Positions 46,146 to 56,522 of a stretch of DNA of 64,000 nucleotides are shown piece by piece. Position 1 is the first letter of the stretch. Each line of letters starts with the position of its first letter. Source of the DNA: Enterobacter cloacae (GTDB taxonomy: Bacteria > Pseudomonadota > Gammaproteobacteria > Enterobacterales > Enterobacteriaceae); contig NZ_JAALCJ010000007.1 in the NCBI RefSeq assembly GCF_011078175.1, forward strand, positions 1-64,000, in the 5' to 3' direction. The notes under the pieces were generated by a model. That model was given only the letters and a program-made list of their open reading frames with translations. It was not told the DNA's origin and did no database searches. The translations under genes and the position numbers were made by a program.

Positions 46146-47224
46146 GCTCTCTGTCATTACGACATATTCATAAAAAGTATGATAAAAACGTCATCGTGGC
46201 GGATCTGTCGCTGGAGATAGCATCAGGGGAATTTATCGTTCTCGTTGGCCCCTCCGGATGTGGGAAATCGACGCTGCTGCGCATGATTGCGGGGTTAGAG
46301 GCGCCAGACAGCGGCATGCTGATGATGGGGGATGAGGATGTCACCCACCTGGCGGCGGGCAAGCGGAGCCTGTCGATGGTTTTCCAGTCCTACGCCCTCT
46401 ATCCGCATATGACCGTGCGGGAGAACCTCGCCTTTGGCTTGCGCAATATCCGCACCCCGGAGGCTGACATTGCGCAGCGCATCAACCATGCCGCCACCAT
46501 GCTCAGGCTGGATGAGTTGCTCGACAGGCTTCCGCAACAGCTATCCGGCGGCCAGCGCCAGCGCGTGGCGATAGGTCGTTCTATTGTCCAGCAGCCCGCG
46601 CTATTTCTCTTTGACGAACCGCTCTCCAATCTGGACGCCGCGCTGCGGGTTGAAATGCGCCAGGAGATCCAGCAGCTCCACAATACCCTGAGAAACACCA
46701 TGATTTACGTCACGCACGATCAGGTCGAAGCGATGACGCTGGCGGACCGTATCGTAGTGATGTGTAAAGGCACTATCGAGCAGACGGGGACGCCGCTTGA
46801 ACTGTACAATACCCCGGCGAACCGTTTCGTGGCCGAATTTATCGGTACGCCAAAAATTAATATGCTACCCGCTATCTGGCAGCAGGGCGCATTGCATATC
46901 GATCCTGATACCGTTTTTCCGCTTTCGCGTCAGCCCGCAGGCATTCAGGAGGGGGAGGCGGTGTTTGTCGCGATCCGCCCTGAACACCTGCGTTATCAGC
47001 AGCCGGGGGATTTTAGCCTGAGCGGAAAAACGCGGCTATGCGAACTACAAGGGGATTCGACCCTGGTGTGGCTGGACGTGGCGGGGCACGCCGTGTGTCT
47101 GAAATCCTTCCAGCAGCTGAGTCTGCCCGCGCAACAGCGCATTACGCTGACCGTGCAGGAGGCTCATCTGCATATCTTTGATGCGGCAGGCAAGCGGATG
47201 GCCTTGTCGGAAAATGCCGCCTGA
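46142..47224 (+). CDS. Carbohydrate ABC transporter ATPase (MalK/UgpC type)
   Basis: A 360-residue ATPase that energises the two permeases encoded on the other arm. Walker A is GPSGCGKST (36-44), the Q-loop VFQSYALYPH, the signature LSGGQRQR, Walker B LFLFDEPLSNLD and the H-loop YVTHD. A C-terminal TOBE domain (about 235-350) is present. Overlap with the phosphomutase gene indicates co-translation. It converges with metE 32 bp away. Confidence 0.92.
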   Translation: MSSLSLRHIHKKYDKNVIVADLSLEIASGEFIVLVGPSGCGKSTLLRMIAGLEAPDSGMLMMGDEDVTHLAAGKRSLSMVFQSYALYPHMTVRENLAFGLRNIRTPEADIAQRINHAATMLRLDELLDRLPQQLSGGQRQRVAIGRSIVQQPALFLFDEPLSNLDAALRVEMRQEIQQLHNTLRNTMIYVTHDQVEAMTLADRIVVMCKGTIEQTGTPLELYNTPANRFVAEFIGTPKINMLPAIWQQGALHIDPDTVFPLSRQPAGIQEGEAVFVAIRPEHLRYQQPGDFSLSGKTRLCELQGDSTLVWLDVAGHAVCLKSFQQLSLPAQQRITLTVQEAHLHIFDAAGKRMALSENAA

Positions 47225-47256
47225 TGGCGATGCCAGGCGGCAAGAAACGCGTGAAC

Positions 47257-49518
47257 TTATCCTTGTCGCAAGTTCTGTGCCGCCTGCACCATGTTCGCCA
47301 GCGCCGCGCGGGTTTCAGGCCAGCCGCGGGTTTTCAGGCCGCAGTCCGGGTTCACCCACAGGCGCTCTGCCGGAATGCGCTGAGCGGCTTTTTTCAGCAG
47401 CGCTTCAATCCACTCCACGCTCGGCACGTTCGGGGAGTGAATGTCGTACACCCCCGGCCCGATTTCGTTCGGGTAGTCGAACTCTTCGAACGACTCAAGC
47501 AGTTCCATGTCTGAACGCGAGGTCTCGATTGTGATCACGTCGGCATCCAGCGCGGCAATGGAGTCCATGATGTCGTTAAATTCGCAGTAACACATGTGGG
47601 TATGGATCTGCGTATCGTCCTTCGCGACGGCCGCGTTGAGGCGGAACGCCTCCACGCCCCACTGTAGATACGCATCCCAGTCGCTGCGGCGCAGCGGCAA
47701 CCCTTCGCGCAGCGCCGGTTCGTCAATCTGGATGATGCCAATGCCAGCGGCTTCCAAATCCGCCACCTCATCACGCAGCGCCAGCGCGATCTGTTTGGCG
47801 ATGGTTTCGCGGGATACGTCTTCACGCGGGAACGACCAGCACAGAATGGTCACAGGCCCCGTCAGCATACCTTTTACCGGCTTGTCGGTCAGAGACTGGG
47901 CGTACTTCGCCCACTCCACCGTGATCGGTTCCGGGCGGCTGACGTCACCGATCACTACCGGCGGCTTCACGCAGCGCGAGCCGTAGCTTTGCACCCAGCC
48001 ATTCTGGGTAAAGACGAAGCCGTCCAGATGTTCACCGAAGTATTCCACCATGTCGTTACGCTCGGCCTCGCCGTGCACCAGCACGTCCAGACCTAAACGC
48101 TCCTGCTCGATAATCGCCTGCTTGATGTGTTCCGCAATGCCGGTGCGGTAGTGGTTCGCATCCAGGTTGCCCTTTTTGAAGTCCAGACGCAGGCCGCGGA
48201 TCTCAGTCGTTTGCGGGAAAGAGCCGATCGTCGTGGTTGGCCATGCTGGCAGGTTGAAGCGGGTGCGCTGGGCTTCGGCACGGACTTCATACGGACTCTG
48301 GCGCTGGCTGTCCTGCGCGGTGATGGCCGCCAGACGTTTTTCCACTGCCGGGTTATGCACGCGTGCCGAATGACGGCGCGCCTGAATCGGGGCGCTCCAT
48401 TCGGTAATCGCCGCCGTGTCACCGCTGTTCAGCGCGTCGCGCAGCAGCGCCAGCTCTTCACATTTTTGCAGGGCGAAGGCAAACCAGCTTTTCACTTCGG
48501 GGTCGAGGCGGGTCTCCACGCTCAGATCGATCGGGCTGTGCAGCAGCGAGCACGAGGATGCCACCCACAGCTCACGTTTGCTGACGATATCCTTGATTTG
48601 CGCATATTTCTCGGTCAGATCGGCACGCCAGACGTTACGACCGTTTACCAGACCGGCAGAAAGCAACCACTCCGCGGGCAGACGCTTATGCAATTCCGCC
48701 ACGTCGTCTTTGCCGTGAACCAGGTCAACGTGCAGGCCCTGAACCGGCAGCGCGGCAATCGTGCTCAGGTTTGGCGTCACGCCCTCGAAATAGGTGGTCA
48801 GCAGCAGCTTCACCTGGCCCGTGAGCGCGTTATACGCCGGTTTAAAGGCATCCAGCCACGCCTGCGGCAGCTCAAGCACCAGCGCCGGTTCATCGATTTG
48901 CACCCACTGAATACCGCGTTTGCCCAGCTCAATCAGCACTTGCTTATAAACCGGCAGAATATCCTTCAGCAGGCTGAGGCGGTCAAACGGCTCGCCTTTG
49001 ACTTTACCCAGCCACAGGTAGGTGACCGGCCCCAGCAGCACCGGTTTCACCTGGTGGCCCAGCGCCAGTGCTTCGTCTACTTCATCCAGAAGCTGGGTCC
49101 AGGTCAGCCTGAACTGCTGGCCCTTAACGAACTCCGGCACCATATAGTGATAGTTGGTGTTAAACCACTTGGTCATTTCCGCCGCTGCCGCTGGCTCACC
49201 CGTTGGCGCGCGGCCACGGCCGATGCGGAAAAGGGTGTCGATATCCACCGATCCATCGTTGTTCTGATGACGAGCCGGCACGTTGCCCAGCAGCAGGCTG
49301 GTCGTCAGAACATGGTCGTACCAGGCGAAATCGCCCACCGGCAGCAGGTCAATGCCCGCCTGCTTTTGCTGATCCCAGTGACGGGCGCGCAGCTCACGTC
49401 CCACGGCCAGCAGTTCTTCACGGGTAGCGTTACCCGCCCAGTAGCTTTCTTGCGCTTTTTTCAGCTCGCGACGCAGGCCAACGCGAGGGAAACCGAGAGT
49501 GTGATTGCGGATTGTCAT
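47257..49518 (-). CDS. metE: Cobalamin-independent methionine synthase
   Basis: A 753-residue enzyme that transfers the methyl group of 5-methyltetrahydrofolate (polyglutamate) to homocysteine. It has two homologous TIM barrels. The zinc ligands of the C-terminal barrel are visible in HTHMCYCEF (His and Cys), the Glu in VITIETSR and the last Cys in [11 protein letters not shown]. Start ATG 49518 gives [15 protein letters not shown]. The divergent promoter region to metR carries MetJ and MetR sites. In E. coli its neighbour downstream is ysgA; here it is the sugar cluster. Confidence 0.98.
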   Translation of the reverse strand: MTIRNHTLGFPRVGLRRELKKAQESYWAGNATREELLAVGRELRARHWDQQKQAGIDLLPVGDFAWYDHVLTTSLLLGNVPARHQNNDGSVDIDTLFRIGRGRAPTGEPAAAAEMTKWFNTNYHYMVPEFVKGQQFRLTWTQLLDEVDEALALGHQVKPVLLGPVTYLWLGKVKGEPFDRLSLLKDILPVYKQVLIELGKRGIQWVQIDEPALVLELPQAWLDAFKPAYNALTGQVKLLLTTYFEGVTPNLSTIAALPVQGLHVDLVHGKDDVAELHKRLPAEWLLSAGLVNGRNVWRADLTEKYAQIKDIVSKRELWVASSCSLLHSPIDLSVETRLDPEVKSWFAFALQKCEELALLRDALNSGDTAAITEWSAPIQARRHSARVHNPAVEKRLAAITAQDSQRQSPYEVRAEAQRTRFNLPAWPTTTIGSFPQTTEIRGLRLDFKKGNLDANHYRTGIAEHIKQAIIEQERLGLDVLVHGEAERNDMVEYFGEHLDGFVFTQNGWVQSYGSRCVKPPVVIGDVSRPEPITVEWAKYAQSLTDKPVKGMLTGPVTILCWSFPREDVSRETIAKQIALALRDEVADLEAAGIGIIQIDEPALREGLPLRRSDWDAYLQWGVEAFRLNAAVAKDDTQIHTHMCYCEFNDIMDSIAALDADVITIETSRSDMELLESFEEFDYPNEIGPGVYDIHSPNVPSVEWIEALLKKAAQRIPAERLWVNPDCGLKTRGWPETRAALANMVQAAQNLRQG

Positions 49519-49547
49519 GGTATGCCCCTTGTGAATTTTTACGTTTT

Positions 49548-49563
49548 AGACGTCCAGATGTTT
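49548..49563. promoter_or_regulatory. Tandem met boxes (MetJ operator) of metE/metR
   Basis: AGACGTCC and AGATGTTT are two adjacent 8-mers matching the MetJ box AGACGTCT at 7/8 and 5/8. They lie 30-45 bp upstream of the metE ATG. Confidence 0.75.
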
Positions 49564-49622
49564 ACACTTCCATAATGTAAAGGTACTGTATATTCCTCAA
49601 GCGCAAAATGTTCATGGCGAAG

Positions 49623-49635
49623 TGAAGGACTTTCA
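49623..49635. promoter_or_regulatory. MetR binding site
   Basis: TGAAGGACTTTCA matches the MetR consensus TGAA-N5-TTCA exactly. It covers the metR Shine-Dalgarno sequence and the first base of its ATG. Confidence 0.65.
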
Positions 49636-50588
49636 TGATCGAGATAAAACACCTGAAAACGCTACAAGCGTTGCGGAACTGCGGATCGCTCGCAGCGGCG
49701 GCGGCCACGCTGCACCAGACCCAGTCTGCCCTTTCTCACCAGTTCAGCGATCTGGAACAACGCCTCGGATTTCGTCTTTTTGTGCGTAAGAGCCAACCTC
49801 TGCGCTTTACGCCGCAGGGTGAAATTTTGCTTCAGCTGGCGAATCAGGTCCTGCCGCAGATCGCCAGCGCGCTACAGTCCTGTAACGAGCCGCAGCAGAC
49901 AAAACTGCGCATCGCCATTGAGTGCCACAGCTGCATTCAATGGCTAACCCCTGCGCTTGAGAACTTCCGCCAGAAGTGGCCGCAGGTGGAGATGGATTTT
50001 AAATCCGGCGTCACGTTCGACCCGCAGCCGTCGCTGCAACAGGGTGAGCTGGACCTGGTGATGACCTCCGACATTCTGCCGCGCAGCGGCCTGCACTATT
50101 CGCCGATGTTTGATTTTGAAGTGCGCCTGGTGCTGGCGCCGGATCATCCGCTGGCGGCTAAAACGCGCATCACGCCGGAAGACCTGGCAACGGAGACGCT
50201 GCTGATTTATCCGGTTCAGCGCAGTCGCCTGGATATCTGGCGTCACTTTCTGCAACCGGCGGGCATTAGCCCACAGCTGAAAAGCGTGGATAATACCCTG
50301 CTGTTGATTCAGATGGTGGCCGCCAACATGGGCATCGCGGCGCTGCCGCACTGGGTGGTGGAGAGTTTTGAACGCCAGGGTCTGGTGGTGACCAAAACCC
50401 TGGGTGAAGGACTGTGGAGCCGTCTGTACGCTGCCGTGCGCGATGGCGAGCAGCGTCAGCCGGTGACAGAAGCGTTTATTCGCTCAGCGCGGAACCACGC
50501 GTGCGACCATCTTCCGTTTGTGCGGAGCGCGGAGCGACCCAGCGGCGATGGACCCACAGTGAAGCCAGGATCACCGTACCCCCAATAA
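49635..50588 (+). CDS. metR: LysR-type regulator MetR
   Basis: A 317-residue LysR-family activator of metE and other methionine genes, with homocysteine as co-effector. The N-terminal winged helix-turn-helix is in [32 protein letters not shown]. The effector domain carries the MetR-typical [17 protein letters not shown]. Divergent from metE, as in E. coli. Its last 113 bp overlap the end of convergent bioP. Confidence 0.97.
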   Translation: MIEIKHLKTLQALRNCGSLAAAAATLHQTQSALSHQFSDLEQRLGFRLFVRKSQPLRFTPQGEILLQLANQVLPQIASALQSCNEPQQTKLRIAIECHSCIQWLTPALENFRQKWPQVEMDFKSGVTFDPQPSLQQGELDLVMTSDILPRSGLHYSPMFDFEVRLVLAPDHPLAAKTRITPEDLATETLLIYPVQRSRLDIWRHFLQPAGISPQLKSVDNTLLLIQMVAANMGIAALPHWVVESFERQGLVVTKTLGEGLWSRLYAAVRDGEQRQPVTEAFIRSARNHACDHLPFVRSAERPSGDGPTVKPGSPYPQ

Positions 50589-51375
50589 GGAAGCTCGGCC
50601 AGTGCGGCTGCTGCTGCCAGATGGCGAGGTTAACCAGTAGCCCCGCCGGGACATGCACGTTGTTCATGATCCCGAGCGTTCCGGCGTCGACCTGCGTCGC
50701 GCCATAGTTCCACATGAAGTACCCCAGCCCGGACGCCACCACGCCAAGCCAGACCAGAACGCCCCACTGCACCGACGTGGTCGGCAGCTTTTGCGGGTTA
50801 CCGAGCAGAAACCACGCCGATACCGCGATAATCGCCGCGCCCATATAGAACCACGCAAACGCATTATGCTGCGGCATTGGGCGGGTTTCCATCAGGCGTT
50901 TGTAGCCCACCATGCCGATGGCGAAACTAATGTTGGCAAGCTGGACGAACATCAATCCGGTCCAGAAGTGTTCGCTTACCTTGTCATAGCGAATAATCGC
51001 CGCACCAATGACTGCCAGCGCAGCGCTCAGCAGGTATCCCCAGCGCAAACGGCGCCTGCTGAGCAAGTCATAAATCAGCGTGATGTAGAGCGGCGTCAGC
51101 ACGGTAAAGAGCAGAAATTCCGAGACGGACAGGTAGACGTAAGCCCGGAAGCTGAACAGATACATGATGCCGAGCTGCATCGCGCCTACCAGCATGTATA
51201 GCACAATCGTTTTCAGCGATTGACCACGCGTACGCAGAAACGGCAGGAACACCAGCGCCGCCAGCCCTACGCGCATCAGTACCGAAAAGTAGCTGTCGAC
51301 CGATCCAGCAAGGTACTCGCCAATCAGGCTAAAGGAGAAGGCCCACAGGATAGTGGTGATAATGAGTAGCGCCAC
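50476..51375 (-). CDS. bioP: Biotin transporter BioP (YigM)
   Basis: A 299-residue inner-membrane protein of the carboxylate/amino acid/amine (EamA/DMT-like) transporter group with about ten helices. E. coli YigM was shown to be the biotin importer. The family pattern ends in [19 protein letters not shown]. It converges with metR and overlaps its coding end by 113 bp. Because of this overlap both C-termini are constrained by the same DNA. Confidence 0.93.
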   Translation of the reverse strand: MALLIITTILWAFSFSLIGEYLAGSVDSYFSVLMRVGLAALVFLPFLRTRGQSLKTIVLYMLVGAMQLGIMYLFSFRAYVYLSVSEFLLFTVLTPLYITLIYDLLSRRRLRWGYLLSAALAVIGAAIIRYDKVSEHFWTGLMFVQLANISFAIGMVGYKRLMETRPMPQHNAFAWFYMGAAIIAVSAWFLLGNPQKLPTTSVQWGVLVWLGVVASGLGYFMWNYGATQVDAGTLGIMNNVHVPAGLLVNLAIWQQQPHWPSFLIGGTVILASLWVHRRWVAPRSAQTEDGRTRGSALSE

Positions 51376-51457
51376 AATGCTTGTCTCTCAGAAAGAAGGA
51401 CAGGCATTGTAGCGGACTCTTCAGTTGACATCTGAACAATAAACAACCTAATGAAGA

Positions 51458-52258
51458 TTATTCAAGGAACAGTTTGCGCAGATACTTAGGTACCGCGTTG
51501 TCAGCGTTGGAACCAATCACTTCCAGTTCCGGGTGCAGATCTTTCAGACGCTGATGCGCGTTTTGCATGATGCAGCCTTTACCCGCCATGGAGAGCATCT
51601 CGGCGTCGTTCATGCCGTCGCCAAAGGCGATACAGTCTTTCAGATCAAAGCCCAGCCGTTTTGCTACCGCTTCCAGCGCATGGCCTTTGGAGACGCCCCC
51701 CGCCATCACTTCCAGACAGGTCAGCGTAGAGAAGCTCACGTTCACGCGATCGCCCCAGCGGGCGTTGATCGCCTGCTCCAGCGGTAGCAGCGCTTCGTGG
51801 CTTTCGCAGGTAAAGAACACCTTGCTGATCCCTTCGGGATCCAACAAACCCGGCTCATACAGGGAGTAGTTGAAGACAGCTTCCTTGAAGAAACGCATTT
51901 CGTCCGGGCGATGACGGTTCATAAACCACTCGTCGTCGCGGTAAACGTTAGTGACGATCTCCGGGTTGTTATGCACAATGCCAAACAAATCGGTGGCGAT
52001 GTCGCGATCGAGATTGTGGGTAAAAATCAGGTTGCCATCCGTGTCGTGAACGCGCGCACCGTTGGAGGTGATCATGTACGACTTGATCTCCAGATTATCG
52101 CGGATCTGCCCCACGTCCACGTGGTGGCGGCCGGTAGCAAACACAAAGTTCACGCCACGGGCAGTCAGGAGTTTTAAGGTCTCTTTCGCGTAAGGCGACA
52201 GGGTGTGATCGGGGGAAAGCAGCGTGCCATCTAAATCAGATGCAACAACCTGGTACAT
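51458..52258 (-). CDS. yigL: HAD-family sugar/pyridoxal phosphatase YigL
   Basis: A 266-residue Cof-type haloacid dehalogenase phosphatase. In E. coli it dephosphorylates pyridoxal phosphate and sugar phosphates and helps relieve glucose-phosphate stress through SgrS. Motif I is ASDLDGTLL, motif II FATGRHH, motif III with the Lys in GGVSKGHAL and motif IV AFGDGMNDAEML. The ATG at 52258 matches the E. coli start; the open frame up to 52471 runs into pldB and was rejected. Confidence 0.95.
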   Translation of the reverse strand: MYQVVASDLDGTLLSPDHTLSPYAKETLKLLTARGVNFVFATGRHHVDVGQIRDNLEIKSYMITSNGARVHDTDGNLIFTHNLDRDIATDLFGIVHNNPEIVTNVYRDDEWFMNRHRPDEMRFFKEAVFNYSLYEPGLLDPEGISKVFFTCESHEALLPLEQAINARWGDRVNVSFSTLTCLEVMAGGVSKGHALEAVAKRLGFDLKDCIAFGDGMNDAEMLSMAGKGCIMQNAHQRLKDLHPELEVIGSNADNAVPKYLRKLFLE

Positions 52259-52289
52259 AGGGATTTCAACCTCTGGTGGAAAACAATAA

Positions 52290-53282
52290 TCAGTTATGCC
52301 TGTTGAAAAATTCAACAATGGCGTTGAGCGCGACTGAGCGCATAGCGTCCTTTTCAAAAAGGATCTCATGGTACGCACCGTTGATGACAAGCGGTTTACC
52401 TCCTTCACAGGGATGGCCCGCAGCGGCGCGAAGTTCACAATAGCGGTCATGCATGCGGTTATCCACCACACGCTCTTCTTCCGCCTGGATCAGGAGCGTC
52501 GGCGTGTCATCATCGCCTACGCCCGCCAGTACCTGCTCACCGGCATGAATACCTTCCCGCACCCAGTGCCAGGTGGGGCCGCCGACGCGCAGACGCGGTT
52601 CATCGGCATAAAAACGCAGGTTGCGGCGATAACGCTGCCGGCTGTGGGTTAACACGTTGATGGCAAACGGCAACGCCCGCCAGCGACCTGTGCCGATGGC
52701 ATAGCCTTCTCGAATGCGCTGATGGCCCTCAGCCCAGTCGAGCAGATGGCGCACCATCCAGTCAGGAAAACGTATCACAATGCCGTACATCGGCGCGGTC
52801 AGCGCAATGGCGTCGCACTGGTGCTTATGGCGCTGCAAAAACAACGTCGAGATCGCGCCCCCCATGGAGTGGGCAAGGATATACCGCTTACGCCAGGGTC
52901 CGGGCTGCACTTCCTGCTGCCAAAACGCGGCCAGATCGTCGACGTAATCGCTGAAGTTATCCACGTGACCGCGATGGGTATCCGGCAACATCCGGCCAGA
53001 AAGCCCCTGCCCGCGATGGTCGATAATTAACACATCAAAGCCCAGATGGAACAGGTCATACGCCAGCTCAGCATATTTTATATAGCTTTCGATGCGCCCG
53101 GGGCAGACCACAATCACCCGGTCATTTTTTTCATCACGGAAACGAACGAAGCGTACCGGGATTTCCCCGACGCCCATAAACTCATCTTCCTCACGCTGGC
53201 GCCAGAAGTCGGTCAGCGGCCCCATGGAGAAAGCAGCAAATGCGTTTTCTCGTGTTTCCCAGTCCTTTTTCTGCTGAAACAT
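52290..53282 (-). CDS. pldB: Lysophospholipase L2
   Basis: A 330-residue inner-membrane-associated alpha/beta hydrolase that cleaves lysophospholipids. The nucleophile elbow is LAHSMGGAIS; the oxyanion and substrate region is in VIDHRGQGLSGR. The C-terminus ends FNRHN and lacks the about ten extra residues of the E. coli protein. It is followed by yigL after 31 bp, in the same operon order as E. coli. Confidence 0.95.
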   Translation of the reverse strand: MFQQKKDWETRENAFAAFSMGPLTDFWRQREEDEFMGVGEIPVRFVRFRDEKNDRVIVVCPGRIESYIKYAELAYDLFHLGFDVLIIDHRGQGLSGRMLPDTHRGHVDNFSDYVDDLAAFWQQEVQPGPWRKRYILAHSMGGAISTLFLQRHKHQCDAIALTAPMYGIVIRFPDWMVRHLLDWAEGHQRIREGYAIGTGRWRALPFAINVLTHSRQRYRRNLRFYADEPRLRVGGPTWHWVREGIHAGEQVLAGVGDDDTPTLLIQAEEERVVDNRMHDRYCELRAAAGHPCEGGKPLVINGAYHEILFEKDAMRSVALNAIVEFFNRHN

Positions 53283-53393
53283 TGGGTTTCCACCCCCCGT
53301 AATTCAGGGAATATCGTTTTTTTCGTCACCGGTCACAAAATGACTCAACAATAGCGTATTGTGGCATAAAAACAGACGATCCGGGAGTTTCAA

Positions 53394-54014
53394 ATGACCT
53401 TCGAGTGGTGGTTCGCTTACCTGCTGACATCCATCATCCTCAGCCTTTCGCCTGGTTCGGGAGCTATTAACACCATGACCACCTCCATTAACCACGGCTA
53501 TCGCGGCGCAGCGGCGTCAATCGCCGGTTTACAGACCGGGCTTGGCATTCATATTGTGCTGGTGGGGATTGGTCTGGGCACGCTGTTCTCCCGTTCGGTG
53601 CTGGCCTTTGAGGTGCTGAAATGGGCCGGTGCGGCGTATCTTATCTGGCTGGGTATTCAGCAGTGGCGCGCCGCAGGCTCGATTGACCTGCATACGCTCT
53701 CCCGGACGCAAACGCGCGGCCACCTGTTTAAGCGCGCGGTGTTCGTTAACCTGACCAACCCGAAAAGCATTGTGTTCCTCGCCGCCCTGTTCCCCCAGTT
53801 TATCGTGCCGCATCAGCCACAGGTGATGCAGTACGCGGTGCTCGGCGCGACCACCATTATTGTCGATATCATTGTGATGATTGGTTACGCGACGCTGGCG
53901 CAGCGAATTGCGGCGTGGATCAAAGGGCCTAAGCAGATGAAGGCCCTGAATAAAATCTTTGGTTCGCTGTTTATGCTGGTTGGCGCGCTGCTTGCGTCAG
54001 CGCGTCATGCCTAG
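53394..54014 (+). CDS. rhtB: Homoserine/homoserine lactone exporter RhtB
   Basis: A 206-residue LysE/RhtB-family exporter with six predicted helices. The conserved N-terminal [14 protein letters not shown] and central [19 protein letters not shown] (helix 4 loop) are clear. In E. coli it exports homoserine and its lactone. It converges with rhtC and overlaps it by 4 bp. Confidence 0.96.
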   Translation: MTFEWWFAYLLTSIILSLSPGSGAINTMTTSINHGYRGAAASIAGLQTGLGIHIVLVGIGLGTLFSRSVLAFEVLKWAGAAYLIWLGIQQWRAAGSIDLHTLSRTQTRGHLFKRAVFVNLTNPKSIVFLAALFPQFIVPHQPQVMQYAVLGATTIIVDIIVMIGYATLAQRIAAWIKGPKQMKALNKIFGSLFMLVGALLASARHA

Positions 54015-54631
54015 CGAGAAATGATGAGATGAATGCCGAAGCCAGCGAACAACGCGCCGGCAAAGCCGTCGATCCATTTCGCGATGCGCTGGTAGCCGCG
54101 ACGCATCGCCGGTAAGGCAAACAGGCTTGCCACAACGGTAAACCAGGCGAATGTCTCAACGACGATCAGCAGGAAGATCCCCCAGCGCGCACCTGCGCCG
54201 ACGCTATCGCCCACAAACAGCGAGAACACGGAGCCGAAATAGATAATCGCTTTCGGGTTCGCCAGGTTGGTCAGCAGCCCTTTCACAAAGCTGCGACCGC
54301 CCGTTGCCAGCTCAACCTTTGGCTCTTCCGCCTTTTTCTCTTCTTTTTTCAGCGCCCCGCGCAGCATCTGATAGCCCATCCAGCACAGGTACAAACCGCC
54401 GCCGACCATGATGATGTTATGCAGCCACGCCATTTTCGCCAGGATCAGGTTCAGACCGAGCAGCGCAACCGCCGCCCAGACCATGACGCCCATGGTAATA
54501 CCGAGAACGCCCATCATCGCCTCTTTGCGGGAGCGACTAACGGCCGTTTGTGACACGAAGAAAAAATCAGGGCCAGGGCTCATCAGCGCAACGATGTGCA
54601 CTAATGCCACGGTGAGAAATAGCATTAACAT
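54011..54631 (-). CDS. rhtC: Threonine exporter RhtC
   Basis: A 206-residue LysE/RhtB-family transporter with [15 protein letters not shown] near the N-terminus and [18 protein letters not shown] centrally. A charged cytosolic loop ([13 protein letters not shown]) lies between helices 3 and 4. Exports threonine in E. coli. It lies 61 bp downstream of recQ on the same strand. Confidence 0.96.
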   Translation of the reverse strand: MLMLFLTVALVHIVALMSPGPDFFFVSQTAVSRSRKEAMMGVLGITMGVMVWAAVALLGLNLILAKMAWLHNIIMVGGGLYLCWMGYQMLRGALKKEEKKAEEPKVELATGGRSFVKGLLTNLANPKAIIYFGSVFSLFVGDSVGAGARWGIFLLIVVETFAWFTVVASLFALPAMRRGYQRIAKWIDGFAGALFAGFGIHLIISR

Positions 54632-54692
54632 AATTAACTCGCGGGGAAATAATGTAGTGAGTCACCATCCTGGCACTTTTTTGCCCGGCTGA

Positions 54693-56522
54693 CTACTCCT
54701 CGTCATCACCATCGGCGTGAGAGCGAATAAGCGCCATAAACTCTTTACCAAAGCGCTCCAGCTTGCGCGTGCCGACGCCGTTGACGCTGAGCATCTCGCT
54801 GGCGCTAAGCGGCATTTGCTCGGCCATCTCGATCAGCGTCGCGTCGTTGAACACCACGTACGGCGGGATGTTCTCTTCATCCGCAATGGCTTTACGCAGC
54901 TTGCGCAGCTTGGCGAACAGCTTGCGATCGTAGTTACCGCCGTAGGATTTTTGCATTACGCGCGGCTTCAGGGCGACGACGCGCGGAACGGCGAGCTTCA
55001 GCTCAACCTCACCACGCAGGACGGGTCGCGCCGCCTCGGTAAGCTGAAGCGCAGAGTGTTGAGCAATATTTTGCGTGGCAAAGCCGAGATGGATCAGCTG
55101 GCGGATGATACTCACCCAGTGCTCGTGGCTCTGGTCTTTCCCGATGCCATAAACCGGCAGCTTGTCGTGACCCATATCGCGGATACGCTGGTTGTTAGCC
55201 CCGCGCAGCACTTCGACGACGTAGCCCATCCCAAAGCGCTGATTGACGCGATAGATTGTTGAGAGCGCTTTACGCGCGTCCATCAGGCCGTCGTACTGCT
55301 TCGGCGGGTCAAGGCAGATATCACAGTTGCCGCACGGCTCCTGCCGCCCTTCACCAAAGTAGTTGAGCAGCACCAGGCGACGGCACGTTTGCGCTTCGGC
55401 GAAGGCACCCATGGCGTTGAGCTTGTGGCGCTCAATGTCCTGCAACTGCCCCTGCGGTTTCTCTTCCAGGCAGCGGCGCAGCCACGCCATATCCGCCGGA
55501 TCGTAAAACAGCATCGCTTCCGCAGGCAGGCCATCACGCCCTGCACGGCCGGTTTCCTGATAGTAGGATTCGATATTGCGCGGGATGTCGAAATGCACCA
55601 CAAAGCGGACGTTGGGTTTGTTGATCCCCATTCCGAACGCCACCGTTGCGACCACGATTTGCAGGTCATCGCGCTGAAATTTCTCCTGCACGTCGGCGCG
55701 GAGAGAGTTATCCAGCCCGGCGTGATAGGCGGCGGCGCTAAAGCCGCGGTTTTGAAGACGCGCGGCGGTGTCTTCCACCTTCGCGCGGCTGTTGCAGTAG
55801 ATGATGCCGGACTTTCCGCGCTGCTCCTGCACGTAGCGTAAGAGCTGATCCAGCGGCTTGAACTTTTCCATCAGCATATAGCGGATGTTCGGGCGATCGA
55901 AGCTGCTGACCTGAATATACGGGTCGTTCAGCCCCAGCAGGCGAACGATGTCCAGACGCGTGGTGTCGTCCGCCGTGGCGGTAAGTGCCATAAACGGCAA
56001 CTCGGGAAAGCGCTGACGAAGCTGGCCAAGAGCGGCATATTCCGGACGGAAATCGTGCCCCCACTGGGAGATACAGTGCGCTTCATCCACCGCCAGCAGA
56101 ACCGGATTCCAGTGCGCCAGGTGATCGAGGAAGTTATCCAGCATCAGACGCTCGGGGGCGATATACAGCAGGCGGATCTGCCCGGTGCGGCACCCGGCCA
56201 TCACCGCTTGCTGCTGCTCGCGGGACTGCGTCGAGTTCAAACAGGCCGCCGCCACGCCGTTGGCAAGCAGCTGGTCGACCTGGTCTTTCATCAACGAAAT
56301 AAGGGGTGATACCACGACCGTCAGGCCGTTAAGCACCAGCGCGGGCACCTGATAACAGAGGGATTTCCCGCCGCCGGTCGGCATGACCACCAGGCAATCG
56401 CGGCCTTCCAGCACGGTTTCAATGATGGTTTCCTGGCCGGGGCGGAACTGCTGGTAGCCAAAGGTTTCATGCAAAACCTGTTTAGCCAGCGACTCCTGAT
56501 TCAATACTTCCGCCTGCGCCAC
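54693..56522 (-). CDS. recQ: ATP-dependent DNA helicase RecQ
   Basis: A 609-residue 3'-5' helicase of the RecF pathway. Helicase motifs: 0 (FGYQQFRPGQ), I (MPTGGGKSLCYQ), II (DEAHCISQWGHDFRPEY), V and VI (QETGRAGRDG). The RecQ zinc site has Cys in CRR and CGNCDIC, and a C-terminal HRDC domain (about 530-605) is present. I chose the GTG at 56522 (MAQAEVLNQES) because GGGG lies 5 nt upstream and the length equals the E. coli enzyme. An upstream ATG at 56585 would add 21 residues. Confidence 0.95.
   Translation of the reverse strand: MAQAEVLNQESLAKQVLHETFGYQQFRPGQETIIETVLEGRDCLVVMPTGGGKSLCYQVPALVLNGLTVVVSPLISLMKDQVDQLLANGVAAACLNSTQSREQQQAVMAGCRTGQIRLLYIAPERLMLDNFLDHLAHWNPVLLAVDEAHCISQWGHDFRPEYAALGQLRQRFPELPFMALTATADDTTRLDIVRLLGLNDPYIQVSSFDRPNIRYMLMEKFKPLDQLLRYVQEQRGKSGIIYCNSRAKVEDTAARLQNRGFSAAAYHAGLDNSLRADVQEKFQRDDLQIVVATVAFGMGINKPNVRFVVHFDIPRNIESYYQETGRAGRDGLPAEAMLFYDPADMAWLRRCLEEKPQGQLQDIERHKLNAMGAFAEAQTCRRLVLLNYFGEGRQEPCGNCDICLDPPKQYDGLMDARKALSTIYRVNQRFGMGYVVEVLRGANNQRIRDMGHDKLPVYGIGKDQSHEHWVSIIRQLIHLGFATQNIAQHSALQLTEAARPVLRGEVELKLAVPRVVALKPRVMQKSYGGNYDRKLFAKLRKLRKAIADEENIPPYVVFNDATLIEMAEQMPLSASEMLSVNGVGTRKLERFGKEFMALIRSHADGDDEE

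Noticed and set aside
37872..47224. The sugar cluster as a recent mobile island
   Set aside because: No integrase, transposase, tRNA end, direct repeats or plasmid genes were seen at either edge. Apart from the A/T-rich 5' end of the binding-protein gene and operator region, base use resembles the neighbours.
48127..49575. 482-codon open frame opposite metE
   Set aside because: Antisense of metE with no recognisable motif, and it crosses the metE/metR control region.
52259..52471. 71-residue N-terminal extension of YigL
   Set aside because: It overlaps the pldB 3' end and precedes the DLDGTLL motif region that begins orthologous proteins.
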